A stretch of DNA of 50,725 bases, from positions 1 through 50,725 of the forward strand of contig JADGAM010000010.1 of the NCBI GenBank assembly GCA_015232015.1, given 5' to 3'. Source of the DNA: Oligoflexia bacterium (GTDB taxonomy: Bacteria > Bdellovibrionota > Bacteriovoracia > Bacteriovoracales > Bacteriovoracaceae). Both the position numbers and the translations under genes were made by a program. Numbering within the stretch: the stretch's first letter is position 1; each line of letters starts with the position of its first letter. The notes beneath the pieces were generated by a model. That model was not told the origin of the DNA, did not search any database, and saw only the letters and a program-made list of their open reading frames with translations. Shown in pieces: positions 35,008 through 43,631 of this stretch.

Positions 35008-35586
35008 GTGAGCTATAATTATATTTTGATATTTTTGTTTTCTTTTTTGTTTCTTGTGAATTTTTCATCTTGCGGTTCTATCAAAAGGGCCAATCAATCT
35101 CAACAAGATCAAGATGGAGAAACTAATGCCCAAAGGAATTCAAAAGATAATGCTACTATTTATGATGAGAATAATCTTCCAATTCCAAAGATAACTAAGA
35201 TAAATGCTAAAATAAATAAAATGGGAATGCTGGATGTATGGACAAAAATATATTCAGATAGAAAATTACATGGTAGTGCTGATCAAATGTTAGAGATATT
35301 GGCCAAATGTAATGGAAAGAGCGATTCGATGTTTAAGGGGCTCGTTATGATAGAGCGTGAGAGGGAGTTTAAGCAAAGACTTTTTATGCAAACTCCTCTT
35401 CCCTCAAAAAATGCTTTATGTAATCTTAAAATAAGTTTTGGTAAAATCGGGCATGATGCTGTAAGTGTGAATAATATCGGAAATAATAGAAAGATAAGAA
35501 AAGAATCTTTAAATAATAAAAGAGAGATGCAACTTATTGGTGAATACTGTTTTAAAGGTGGAAAAGAGTGCACCGATGAATTGTAA
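35008..35586 (+). CDS. Lipoprotein of unknown function
   Basis: I choose the GTG at 35008, because AAGGAGG lies seven bases ahead of it and overlaps the ATG at 34993 that would otherwise be used. The product is about 192 residues with a lipoprotein signal peptide (ILIFLFSFLFLVNFSSC). The mature region is polar at first (NQSQQDQDGE) and then has LCNLKISFGK and a Cys-containing tail (EYCFKGGKEC). No family recognised. It is followed at 36 bp by an FKBP gene, so possibly an operon of envelope and folding proteins. Confidence 0.75.
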   Translation: MSYNYILIFLFSFLFLVNFSSCGSIKRANQSQQDQDGETNAQRNSKDNATIYDENNLPIPKITKINAKINKMGMLDVWTKIYSDRKLHGSADQMLEILAKCNGKSDSMFKGLVMIEREREFKQRLFMQTPLPSKNALCNLKISFGKIGHDAVSVNNIGNNRKIRKESLNNKREMQLIGEYCFKGGKECTDEL

Positions 35587-35622
35587 TCAAACTATCAAAA
35601 AGAAAATTGGGAGAAAAAAATC

Positions 35623-36027
35623 ATGAGTCTTAGTATTAGTGAGTGCAAAAAAGAGGGTGCCTTATACATTGAGAAATTTATTGTAGAAGATGGTGGAGTG
35701 AAAACTGATTCAGGTTTGGCCTATAAAATTTTAAGTGTAGGGCAAGGCAAATCTCCTTCTGCAAGTGATACTGTAGAGGTACATTACGAAGGAACATTAA
35801 TTGATGGCAAAGTTTTTGATTCTTCATACGAGAGAAATGCAAAAATATCTTTTCCTTTAAATAGAGTTATTAAAGGTTGGACAGAAGGATTGCAACTTAT
35901 AAAAGAAGGGGGAAAGGTTCAATTAGTTATTCCCTCAGAGTTAGCATACGGTGATAGAGGCGCACCTCCTGTTATTCCAGGAGGAGCGACACTAGTTTTC
36001 ATGGTGGAACTTTTTAAAGTTAAATAA
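35623..36027 (+). CDS. FKBP-type peptidyl-prolyl isomerase
   Basis: 134 residues. VEVHYEGTLIDGKVFDSSYER, PLNRVIKGWTEGLQLIKEGG and LAYGDRGAPPVIPGGATLVF give the full FKBP active site, including the Tyr, Phe, Trp and Tyr of the rapamycin pocket. No signal peptide or dimer domain is present, so it is a single-domain cytoplasmic rotamase. It accelerates cis-trans isomerisation at proline. It sits between a lipoprotein gene and a HAD phosphatase gene with 36-bp gaps on both sides. The N-terminal 25 residues resemble the short leader seen in other bacterial FKBPs. Confidence 0.94.
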   Translation: MSLSISECKKEGALYIEKFIVEDGGVKTDSGLAYKILSVGQGKSPSASDTVEVHYEGTLIDGKVFDSSYERNAKISFPLNRVIKGWTEGLQLIKEGGKVQLVIPSELAYGDRGAPPVIPGGATLVFMVELFKVK

Positions 36028-36063
36028 TTAACTAGATTAAATAGATTAACTGGATAAAGTGAA

Positions 36064-36762
36064 GTGAAGAAAGAGATATTAGATCAAATTGAAAAATATC
36101 AACATATCATCTGGGATTGGAATGGAACAATTTTAGATGACATAGACATTTCAATACAAACTATAAATGAAATTTTACCTCTCTATGATCTTCCAACTGT
36201 CAGCAAGGATCGCTACCACTTATTATTTCGGTTTCCTTTAATAGAATATTATAAGGATTTAGGTTTTAATTTTAATAAAGGAGCAGAAGGAACTTTGAAA
36301 GAATCGTTTGCAGTTGTTGGAGATCAATTTATTGAAAAATATAAATCAAGAGTCCTACAATCAAAGTTGTTTGATGGCATGATTGATATTTTTTCTAATA
36401 TTAAAGATATAAAAAAATCTTTAACACCTAAAAAACAATCTATTCTATCTGCTGCCTCTGAAAAACATTTACTTCAATTAATAAAGCATTTTGATGTTTA
36501 TGATTATTTCGACCATATTCATGGTATTGATAATCACTATGCTACCTCAAAATTACAAAGAGGATTTGATTTATTAAAAGTTAGTGGAATTGCGGCCAAA
36601 GACTCGCTGTTAATTGGGGATACTGAACATGATTATGATGTGGCCAAAGATCTTGGAGTTAACTTTTTATTATTGGGTGACGGTCACCAAAATCTTGGAC
36701 CTTTGAAATTAAAACTTGGATCAGAATCAGAATCTAAAAATATCTTTGATAGTCGATATTAA
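36064..36762 (+). CDS. HAD-superfamily phosphatase (phosphoglycolate-phosphatase-like)
   Basis: 232 residues starting at a GTG. Motif I reads IIWDWNGTILDD, with the nucleophile Asp and acid/base Asn-Gly-Thr; motif II is ILSAASEK, motif III includes Lys in SKLQRG, and motif IV is LLIGDTEHDYDVA with the Mg ligands. The DWNGT variant (Trp replacing Phe) is common in this group. Substrate could be a small phosphorylated metabolite such as phosphoglycolate. It follows the FKBP gene at 36 bp. Confidence 0.88.
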   Translation: MKKEILDQIEKYQHIIWDWNGTILDDIDISIQTINEILPLYDLPTVSKDRYHLLFRFPLIEYYKDLGFNFNKGAEGTLKESFAVVGDQFIEKYKSRVLQSKLFDGMIDIFSNIKDIKKSLTPKKQSILSAASEKHLLQLIKHFDVYDYFDHIHGIDNHYATSKLQRGFDLLKVSGIAAKDSLLIGDTEHDYDVAKDLGVNFLLLGDGHQNLGPLKLKLGSESESKNIFDSRY

Positions 36763-36909
36763 GTATAGGTAACAGCTGTTGGATATCGTTCATTAACTTT
36801 AAAACATAAAGAAAATGAATTAGATTTTAGTTTGCGTTTTAGTGGAATTTTTGCTGGTTTGGTTTTGTCATTATAGTTATATATATAGTTATAGATTGAG
36901 ATTAAAAAA

Positions 36910-37617
36910 TTAATCGAATGAGTTATTACCTTCCATTAATTGAATATTTTGCAAAGCACGTTTTTCATCAAAAGCAAAAAAAATTTCGACAGTCTCTTTA
37001 TCAAAAACATTTCTTCGCATTTTTTGAACTTCACCAAAAAGTTTTTTCATTAATTTTACATCGTAAATATCTTTATTATTAATATTTTTAGTATTGGAGA
37101 TTTCATTTTCAATCAAATTAACTTCATGTTGATATTCCAAATATTGTGATAGAATTCTTTGTGCATCTTCTAGGGCCGGAGTTGGTAATTCTTTTTCTAA
37201 ATATTGGTATAAAGCAGTTTTAACTTCATCTTCAGTTTTTTCTCCATCGATGTTTAAAAATTGATCGAAAATTAATTTTACATCATAATTTACAATCAAA
37301 TGTTTGTTTTTATCTAAAGAAAACTTTCCATTTACTATTGGGTCTGAGTGTTTATTTTTTTTCAATGATTCTTTTTCCTTTTCAGAATCAGTAGAGAGAA
37401 CTAATTGCTTCTTTTGATTGTAAGTTTGTTTTGGTTTTAAATTTGCACGAATTGCAGCTGCAGGTGCAACTGCAAGCACAATTGCAGAAATTTCTGATCT
37501 TGAATCTGCACGTAAGGACATACTTAAAGGCATTTTAGTTAGTACAGAAATAATAGCTAAAATGCTAAAGGTACATATACATAATGAAATAATGAAAATT
37601 ATTTTTGTAGTTTTCAT
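36910..37617 (-). CDS. Lipase-specific foldase (LifO/LipB-like), short
   Basis: 235 residues with an N-terminal membrane anchor (IIFIISLCICTFSILAII) followed by a periplasmic helical domain. VNGKFSLDKNKHLIVNYDVK, LIFDQFLNIDGEKT and PALEDAQRILSQYLEYQHE match the family pattern (D..G.L, FD.fL...GE, A..lw.rYl.Y). The C-terminal VQKMRRNVFDKETVEIFF matches the second lobe. It is shorter than Burkholderia LifO, which is about 340 residues, mainly through a short variable linker and C-terminal part. It lies 48 bp downstream of a lipase with the matching family signature, as in lipA-lif operons, and would fold that lipase in the periplasm. Confidence 0.85.
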   Translation of the reverse strand: MKTTKIIFIISLCICTFSILAIISVLTKMPLSMSLRADSRSEISAIVLAVAPAAAIRANLKPKQTYNQKKQLVLSTDSEKEKESLKKNKHSDPIVNGKFSLDKNKHLIVNYDVKLIFDQFLNIDGEKTEDEVKTALYQYLEKELPTPALEDAQRILSQYLEYQHEVNLIENEISNTKNINNKDIYDVKLMKKLFGEVQKMRRNVFDKETVEIFFAFDEKRALQNIQLMEGNNSFD

Positions 37618-37665
37618 ATTGATTCCATTTGATTATTTATTTTTTGAATATTAATTAAATGAATT

Positions 37666-38745
37666 TTATTCTAGCGATTGTAGTCTCTTAACATGAGAGA
37701 TGTATAATGGCATAGGATCAGTTCTTCCTGGCGCCGGAGGAAGCCCTAAGAGAGAGCGGACACTTAAATTTATTTCTTCAAGATGATTTTGGTTATATGG
37801 GTCTTTGTTAATAACTTGACCAAAATATGAAGAACATTTTCCGACTAATCCATCATTTAATTCACCATCAAAATTATTCATTGATATAAATAATTTTCCA
37901 CTCCACTTTAAAAGATAATCAGCAGGGTCAAGTGTTGTATGACTATTATAGGGACGAATTGCATTCCAAGAAAATAAATACACTCCTTGGTAGTTGGTTT
38001 CAATTCCCTCTGTATCGCATGGATTATTCCTCCAGTTGAGAGGAAGACCTGTAGGATATAATTCGTTATATTGAGCACTACCAATACTAGATAATTCATA
38101 AACAGCGGCCACGGAATCTTGTGAATGATTATTTCCAGAGAAAGTTTCAATTGCAAGACCAAGCAAATTTAAAAATTTATAAATAATATTTTTAAAAAAT
38201 GAAGTAATGTTATTTGAACGAATATAATCGGCAACGGCCGAACCCATATGTGGTGAGGCCACAGTGGTTACACTTGCAAGTAAATAGGGAGCGTGTTTTA
38301 ATAAGTGACGAGCGGTTATTCCACCTTGAGAATGGCAAATCAAATGCACCTTGGCCACTTTTTCTTTTTCAAGAATTATTTTTATTTGATCAATTAAATC
38401 TCTTTCCCGTTGGTCAGATGAAGCAGAACTGGCCATACTAATAGCATATACTTTTGCACCTCGAGCACTAAGAGTTTCTATAATATTAAAAAAATAATTT
38501 ATGCTTTTACTTTTTAATATTTTGGATGCTCCTTTGAAAAGAGTATCAAAACCCATAATTCCATGAACCATTACAATGGGATATTTGGTTTTTAGAGAAG
38601 TGTTGGTTACAGTCGATGAAATTGCCGTCGGCGAGACCACAGCGGAGGTGGAGGTTCCGGTGATAATAAACAAAATCAAAGTAAAAATCATGAAAGAAAT
38701 CCAAGTTGCCGTGGATTTCTTTAACAGATACATAAGAGTTTTCAT
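37666..38745 (-). CDS. Secreted triacylglycerol lipase (family I.1/I.2-like)
   Basis: The ORF could start at TTG 38757; I choose the ATG at 38745, at the front of a signal peptide (MKTLMYLLKKS...TGTSTSA). Mature landmarks are the oxyanion-hole segment VMVHGIMGFD, the nucleophile elbow CHSQGGITARHL with the catalytic Ser, the Asp in LNDGLVGKCSSYFG, and the His in NQNHLEEINL. This is the Burkholderia/Pseudomonas foldase-dependent lipase family, consistent with the foldase gene directly downstream. It hydrolyses acylglycerols outside the cell. Confidence 0.92.
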   Translation of the reverse strand: MKTLMYLLKKSTATWISFMIFTLILFIITGTSTSAVVSPTAISSTVTNTSLKTKYPIVMVHGIMGFDTLFKGASKILKSKSINYFFNIIETLSARGAKVYAISMASSASSDQRERDLIDQIKIILEKEKVAKVHLICHSQGGITARHLLKHAPYLLASVTTVASPHMGSAVADYIRSNNITSFFKNIIYKFLNLLGLAIETFSGNNHSQDSVAAVYELSSIGSAQYNELYPTGLPLNWRNNPCDTEGIETNYQGVYLFSWNAIRPYNSHTTLDPADYLLKWSGKLFISMNNFDGELNDGLVGKCSSYFGQVINKDPYNQNHLEEINLSVRSLLGLPPAPGRTDPMPLYISHVKRLQSLE

Positions 38746-38858
38746 TTGAATGCTCAAAAAACAACGGAGTTGTTAATTTGGTTGCTAACGATTTTTTACA
38801 TAAAACGTACAACTAAACAAAACAAACGTGCCAGAAATCGTAGCATTTTAATAAATCT

Positions 38859-38981
38859 TAACTGGTCAGGTCCCTGGTAAATTTTGATCCATTTTCCTCG
38901 TCATTCGTGCGGCTTGCAGGAAGCAAGCCTCCTCTTTCCTCTGAAACTGAATCAAAATTTCCTCAGGGCCTTAACCAGTTA
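38859..38981. other. GC-richer structured palindromic element (MITE or leader RNA)
   Basis: A 123-base element nested as four stems: TAACTGGT (38859-38866) with ACCAGTTA (38974-38981); CCCTG (38872-38876) with CAGGG (38964-38968); AAATTTTGAT (38879-38888) with ATCAAAATTT (38951-38960); and an inner hairpin GGCTTGC-AGGAA-GCAAGCC (38911-38929). No gene lies here, and the GC content is well above that of the flanks. On the minus strand it lies 113 bases upstream of the lipase ATG, so it could be a leader RNA; alternatively it is a small mobile palindromic element. The rest of the 374-bp gap shows nothing. Confidence 0.6.
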
Positions 38982-39186
38982 CCAAAGCTAACTGACTAGT
39001 TATAATAAATCCTTATTAATTTGTAGATATATTACCATGATGATCTATAAACAAAATATTAAGTGAGGGTAAGAAAATTTAAAAATTGAAAAATTTTAAT
39101 TTGTTAAGTGATAAAAAAGATGATTTTAAAGTAAAGAATTTAGATAGAGTTATTACTTAAGTAAATTGAAATTATTTTTATAAAAA

Positions 39187-39960
39187 TTATTTTTTCTTTT
39201 TCTTTAAGTAAACAAATATACCGGCGGCAACAGCAAGGCCTATTATAATAAAGATCATTTCTGATCCAGCAGCACCGCCTTTTCCACCTTTTTTACCTTT
39301 TCCTCCATTGATATTTAAATTTTCTTTTTGATTGCCAGCATCTGGAAGTGCAGCTGAATCAAATAGATTTTCATCTTCACGTTTTACATAGCCAGGTAAT
39401 TTAACTGCTTTTTGTCTAAATACACGAAGAGAAGCAATTACTTTATCAAAGACTCCTTGATATGATTCATAACTATCTTTTGCCACTGAAAATGTTATGG
39501 CCACTCCTAAATCTTCTTTTGTTGTGGCCAAGTAACGAGTATAAAATCCTGGTACTTCAGATGCTAAATGAAGAGCATCAACCCAACGTTGTTCATTTAT
39601 ATCCATGATCTTTGAATATTTTGGTTCTGATACTTGTGATTTTCCTCCAGGTAAATTATAACTTTTTGTTTGCTTTAAGTAGGCCATATATTGATCTAAG
39701 GTATCTTGTTCTCCTCTCAATTTTGCAACTAAAATTATGATTGCTTCTTTTTTACGGGCATCATTATCACTTTGACAAACCCATTCAGATCCTTCCAAAA
39801 TACACTCCCATCCTGGAGGTAATTCAAATTCAGTGTATTCGTTTGCAAATCTTTTTGCATAAACATTACTAGGAGTAGTGATAAAAAATAATAAAGAATA
39901 AATAATAAAGAGCAAAAAAAGATTTATAAAAGATTTGTTTTCAAGTTTCATAATTTTCAT
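39187..39960 (-). CDS. Secreted protein with Gly-rich C-terminal membrane anchor (PsbP/DcrB-like fold)
   Basis: The ATG at 39960 has AAGGA upstream and is preferred over that at 39969. The signal peptide is MKIMKLENKSF...NVYA. The mature part (FELPPGWECILEGSEWVC, then GVAITFSVAKDSYESYQGVF) looks like the PsbP/DcrB-type single domain. The C-terminus is GKGKKGGKGGAAGSE, then a hydrophobic helix (MIFIIIGLAVAAGIFVYL) and KKKKK. This Gly-rich segment, helix and basic tail are laid out like C-terminal sorting signals of the GlyGly-CTERM type, or simply a tail anchor. Function unknown. Confidence 0.75.
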   Translation of the reverse strand: MKIMKLENKSFINLFLLFIIYSLLFFITTPSNVYAKRFANEYTEFELPPGWECILEGSEWVCQSDNDARKKEAIIILVAKLRGEQDTLDQYMAYLKQTKSYNLPGGKSQVSEPKYSKIMDINEQRWVDALHLASEVPGFYTRYLATTKEDLGVAITFSVAKDSYESYQGVFDKVIASLRVFRQKAVKLPGYVKREDENLFDSAALPDAGNQKENLNINGGKGKKGGKGGAAGSEMIFIIIGLAVAAGIFVYLKKKKK

Positions 39961-40056
39961 TACACGCATCCTTGTTCTTTGTTATTTTTAAATCACAATA
40001 CCTATAAAGTAAGTTATTAATTTATATTATAACCTATAAAAATTAAATTTTAAAAT

Positions 40057-41556
40057 TTATTTATCTATGGATGTTGCTCTGGCCATAGTTCCAACTTCGA
40101 TAGTTGTCTTTTTATATAGACTAACAATTTTTACAATTGCTTTTTCAGCGTATGATTCATAAACAATACCTGATGCTAATAAAATATTTCCACCAAGATA
40201 GTCAAATTTATAAAAATCAATTCTCATTCCTTTTTCAATATCATGAGTAATTCCTTTATCGACAACTACAAAACTACCGGCCGGTGATGTTTTTATTACC
40301 TGTGCTTCTATGTCGTATTCTTTGAATTTTTTTATTATTTCTTCTTTTTCACTAATTCCTGCTTTTCGGAATACTATAGAAAGCAAAAACTCATCACCTC
40401 GATCTGTTGAATACCCTTTAAGAACTCTTGCAGCTCGAAATTTTATTTGTAGAGAATTTGTTATGTTTAAATTTATGCCTGCAAATGGTTGCGAGTATTC
40501 TCGATTAACACTGTTATAGAGATAACTTGGACCGGTATTAATTTTAGGTTTTGTACCTGGTACTCCAGAATAATCATCGGTAGACAGAGATTTGATTCCT
40601 TTAATACCTGCTATAAATGCTATTTTATTTGTAATAATTTTTGGAATGTATGCTGATTCAAAATCATAACGTATTTCATGACTTAATTTACTTGGTATTG
40701 AATAAAATATCTCTGAAGATAAGATGAGTGTATTTTTGAAAAAATTTGCTCCGATATCCATACCAAATGAAATTTCATTTCTCTCATCTCCCAATGCAAT
40801 TTTATCAACAACTTTAGGATTACTAGTGTCGGTCAGATATGTGTTTTCAAATAAGGATCTTTTTCCATAGACATCAAAAGCAAAATTCCAAATGCTTTTG
40901 TTAATTAATGCATATTTAAATCCAAGCAGTGCTGATTCAAGGCCTGAGTTAGATCCATTAATAATAGAGTAATCGTTTCTAAATTTATCTGCCGCTGATG
41001 ACTTATCTTCTGCATATGCGCCTGACCAAGTAATGCTTGAAGAATTTTTTCGATAATTGATACCACCTCTCATTTCGAAATTACGACTTAATCCATATCT
41101 TAGCAAAAATTCTCCATCTGTTTCATTATACGATTCATCTGTAGTGAATGGTACAAAATTACCAACGTAGTTGTAATGACCTGTGGTTTTAAAATAGCGC
41201 CACATTAACTCTACCTCTAATGAATTTTTTCCTAAGGGAGTAGCGGCCGTTCTATAAACAGCGAATCTCTCTTTAACAGAGGAAATTAGTTTAGTATTTT
41301 CTTGGGAGATTTCTTCATCTGCAGATTTCTTAGAGCTACTAGTACTACTAGAACTACTATCAATATTAGTTCGATCATCAAAATCACTTTCATCTTCAGC
41401 AAAGGCATTGCTAAATGAGAAGATATTGTTTTGACAAACTAGACGACTATGCTCTGGATTAAATAAAAAGATTAAAAAAAATAAATTAAAAATTGATAGT
41501 ACTCTATAAAAAAGCTTATATTCTTGTGAGTAGTATTTTATTATTTTAGATAGCAT
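40057..41556 (-). CDS. Outer-membrane beta-barrel-like protein with FlgT-like C-terminal domain
   Basis: 499 residues with a long N-terminal signal region that ends at FSNAFA. A Ser-rich linker (DSSSSSTSSSKK) follows. The body has repeated amphipathic strands (SLEVELMWRYFKTTGHY, FEMRGGINYRK, ISFGMDIGANFF, FLLSIVFRK), as in a large barrel. Residues about 415-495 read SFVVVDKGITHDIEKGMRID and GIVYESYAEKAIVKIV, resembling the small beta domain found at the end of FlgT and similar periplasmic proteins. The domain after the barrel would lie outside or in the periplasm. No known partner nearby. Confidence 0.65.
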   Translation of the reverse strand: MLSKIIKYYSQEYKLFYRVLSIFNLFFLIFLFNPEHSRLVCQNNIFSFSNAFAEDESDFDDRTNIDSSSSSTSSSKKSADEEISQENTKLISSVKERFAVYRTAATPLGKNSLEVELMWRYFKTTGHYNYVGNFVPFTTDESYNETDGEFLLRYGLSRNFEMRGGINYRKNSSSITWSGAYAEDKSSAADKFRNDYSIINGSNSGLESALLGFKYALINKSIWNFAFDVYGKRSLFENTYLTDTSNPKVVDKIALGDERNEISFGMDIGANFFKNTLILSSEIFYSIPSKLSHEIRYDFESAYIPKIITNKIAFIAGIKGIKSLSTDDYSGVPGTKPKINTGPSYLYNSVNREYSQPFAGINLNITNSLQIKFRAARVLKGYSTDRGDEFLLSIVFRKAGISEKEEIIKKFKEYDIEAQVIKTSPAGSFVVVDKGITHDIEKGMRIDFYKFDYLGGNILLASGIVYESYAEKAIVKIVSLYKKTTIEVGTMARATSIDK

Positions 41557-41660
41557 TGGTTTAATACCTATTTTTCTGTTTTTTTATTTTTTAAATTTTT
41601 TAAAAATTGTTTTCTTATCTTTTATTTTACTTTTATTTTTATTTTTTTGGAGGTTATTTT

Positions 41661-43187
41661 ATGGCTAAAGAAACAGTATTAACAAAGTTCACGCTCAAAG
41701 CTAGAGAGATTTTATCATCTTATGCTGCTTTTACACTTGAAGGAGAGATGACCGCATCTGTTCAGAAAGGAAAAGAGTCTTTTACGATTACTGAAAGAAA
41801 TGGAATTGCTAAAGGAACTAGTGATGGTGAAGCAGAAGCAATTTATATTGACAATGATAAAGCAATTAAATCAGTAGAAAAAAACATTGTTCCATTATTA
41901 CCAAAGAAAGTTGTTATCAAAAAACCTGAAGACATCTTGAAAGCTTGTGCTGAATTTGATCTTAAACTTGTTAAGGGTGCTGGGCCTAATAAGAAAATCT
42001 GGGGTGGAAATGCTTGTTTAGCAGCGTCTACAGTTTTTTTTCAAACATTATTAAAAGCATCTGGATATGAGGCATGGGAGTTATTAACTCCTAAAGGTGG
42101 ATTAAAAACATTTAATATGCCTAATATTGCTTTTAATATGGTTTGTGGAGGTGAACATGTTCCAGGCACAAAGCAAGACATTCAAGAAATGTTTTTCTTT
42201 GCTATGAATGAAAAGTCAGTGAAAGATGTATTTAAAACTGGAACAAAATTTTTCAAACAATTTGAAAAAAATTTAGTTAGAGATGGACTTCCAACAGGAA
42301 CAGCAAAAGAACGAGGTTTCGTATTTCCTGTAAAAGATAATTTTGAAGGATTAAATAGAATTAAGGAGTGTGCTGAGCAATTAGGATTAAAGACTAGTGA
42401 TTATGCCTTAGGTACGGATAATGCTTTTTCGGAGGTACAAAAAGGAGAAGAGTTAAGAAAGTCCAACAAATATGATATGCGCTTCTCTGGATTAGGTATT
42501 AAAACTAGAGCAGAATTAATTGAATTTAATTATTCAGTCGTATCCAGTGCCCCTAATTTTGTTACCATGGAAGATCCAGGTTCAGAATCAGATCCTGAGG
42601 CCCATAGAATGATGACAGAAAAATATGGAGAGCGAGTACAAATTGTAATTGATGATGCTGCTGTAACTCAGTTGCGTTTTATTATTCCATTTTTAGCATC
42701 TCCAGATAGAAATAAACGTTGTGGTAACTCTGTTTTAATAAAACTAAATCAAGCAGGAACTTTTACTGAGACCAGACTTGCCTCTGAAGTTGTATTAGGT
42801 CTTGCTGATGTAAAACTGGTAGAAGAATTTTTAGCTGCGAGAGGAGATCTTAAAAATGTATTAGCGGCCTTGCAATCTATTGATGTTAAAAGTTTAGATG
42901 AAGCAATTAAAAATATTAAGAAGGGTGGCTTTACTGCATTCTTCTCTCATCGTTCAACAGAGGGAAGTTCCGAATTTCTTCCTTACATGCCATTAATTTA
43001 TGGAGCAGTTACGAGAAAAATTTGGTTCAAGGCCGGAGCTCCAAACGGGGAAAGAAATTTACAAAATTATAATCCTTTAATTAGAGCTGAAGAACTGATG
43101 AAAGCAAAAAAGATAAAAACTGTGATTGCAGGATTTAAGGGTTTACCTAATGAAGTTAAGTTATCTCTTAAAGCTGCTAAAGCTTAA
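41661..43187 (+). CDS. Divergent enolase-like protein with conserved catalytic residues
   Basis: A GGAGG eight bases before the ATG at 41661 sets the start and gives 508 residues, about 80 more than normal enolase. Family blocks are present in order: the His-Gln-Glu region NMVCGGEHVPGTKQDIQEMF, the Glu region TGTAKERGFVFP, Asp in ALGTDNAFSE, Glu-Asp in MEDPGSESD, Asp-Asp in VIDDAAVTQ, Lys in SVLIKLNQAGTFTET, SHRS, and Lys in FKAGAPNGER. So all catalytic and metal residues seem kept, but the N-terminal domain lacks the usual SRGNPTVE and the overall identity looks low. It could be the organism's glycolytic enolase or a paralogue with another substrate. The gene stands alone. Confidence 0.8.
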   Translation: MAKETVLTKFTLKAREILSSYAAFTLEGEMTASVQKGKESFTITERNGIAKGTSDGEAEAIYIDNDKAIKSVEKNIVPLLPKKVVIKKPEDILKACAEFDLKLVKGAGPNKKIWGGNACLAASTVFFQTLLKASGYEAWELLTPKGGLKTFNMPNIAFNMVCGGEHVPGTKQDIQEMFFFAMNEKSVKDVFKTGTKFFKQFEKNLVRDGLPTGTAKERGFVFPVKDNFEGLNRIKECAEQLGLKTSDYALGTDNAFSEVQKGEELRKSNKYDMRFSGLGIKTRAELIEFNYSVVSSAPNFVTMEDPGSESDPEAHRMMTEKYGERVQIVIDDAAVTQLRFIIPFLASPDRNKRCGNSVLIKLNQAGTFTETRLASEVVLGLADVKLVEEFLAARGDLKNVLAALQSIDVKSLDEAIKNIKKGGFTAFFSHRSTEGSSEFLPYMPLIYGAVTRKIWFKAGAPNGERNLQNYNPLIRAEELMKAKKIKTVIAGFKGLPNEVKLSLKAAKA

Positions 43188-43193
43188 GCAGCT
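43172..43193. terminator. Hairpin spanning two convergent, overlapping stop codons
   Basis: AGCTGCT (43172-43178) pairs with AGCAGCT (43187-43193) around an 8-base loop. The loop and right arm contain the last codons of both convergent genes, whose ends overlap by four bases (43184-43187). It could stop transcription from both sides, although neither side has a long T-run. Confidence 0.4.
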
Positions 43194-43423
43194 AAAGTAA
43201 CTTTATTCTTTGAACGAATTAACTTTCGTAATTCAATAAAGGCAGTAATATCTTTCATAGAGCATTTATCAATTCTATCAACAATCATTTCTGCTAGTCT
43301 AATAATGGAAAATTCTTCGTATTGAATTTTCCCACAATTTTTACACACGTGATATTTAAATTCTGGTCCTAAAACTTTGATGCTAAATTCATTCATCTCT
43401 TGTCCACACTTGAAACATAACAT
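43184..43423 (-). CDS. Small zinc-ribbon protein
   Basis: 79 residues with two CxxC knuckles, MLCFKCGQEM at the start and HVCKNCGKIQ near residue 30, typical of a zinc ribbon in which the two halves join one Zn. The rest is helical and charged, MIVDRIDKC...FIELRKLI. No further domain. It overlaps the 3' end of the enolase-like gene by four bases tail to tail. Role unknown; such ribbons often bind nucleic acid or another protein. Confidence 0.7.
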   Translation of the reverse strand: MLCFKCGQEMNEFSIKVLGPEFKYHVCKNCGKIQYEEFSIIRLAEMIVDRIDKCSMKDITAFIELRKLIRSKNKVTLAA

Positions 43424-43631
43424 AATTATTACCTACCTTTTTTTATACAATCAATTATTGTACTGCTTACGTCATAAAATCATATTTGCAATGATGATGC
43501 CAAAGAAGATTAATTTGGTTTTGTATTATTTTATTTTTATCAGGCCTTTAAGGAGAGTTTCCGATACTAAAGATATAAATAAATGAATATAATGTAAGAT
43601 TTTTTTTAAAAAATTAAATTGAAAAACTAAG

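Noticed and set aside
38546-38812. 88-residue minus-strand frame overlapping the lipase start
   Set aside because: It is a shadow of the lipase signal-peptide region in another frame.
38861-38876. GGTCAGGTCC in the 38.9 kb element as the signal recognition particle RNA
   Set aside because: The ten-base word matches the SRP RNA apical loop, but the GGAA tetraloop and partner strand do not follow, and the surrounding stems fit a different fold.
43377-43586. 69-residue plus-strand frame in the gap before the phosphoesterase
   Set aside because: No ribosome-binding site, no domain, and half of it lies opposite the zinc-ribbon gene.
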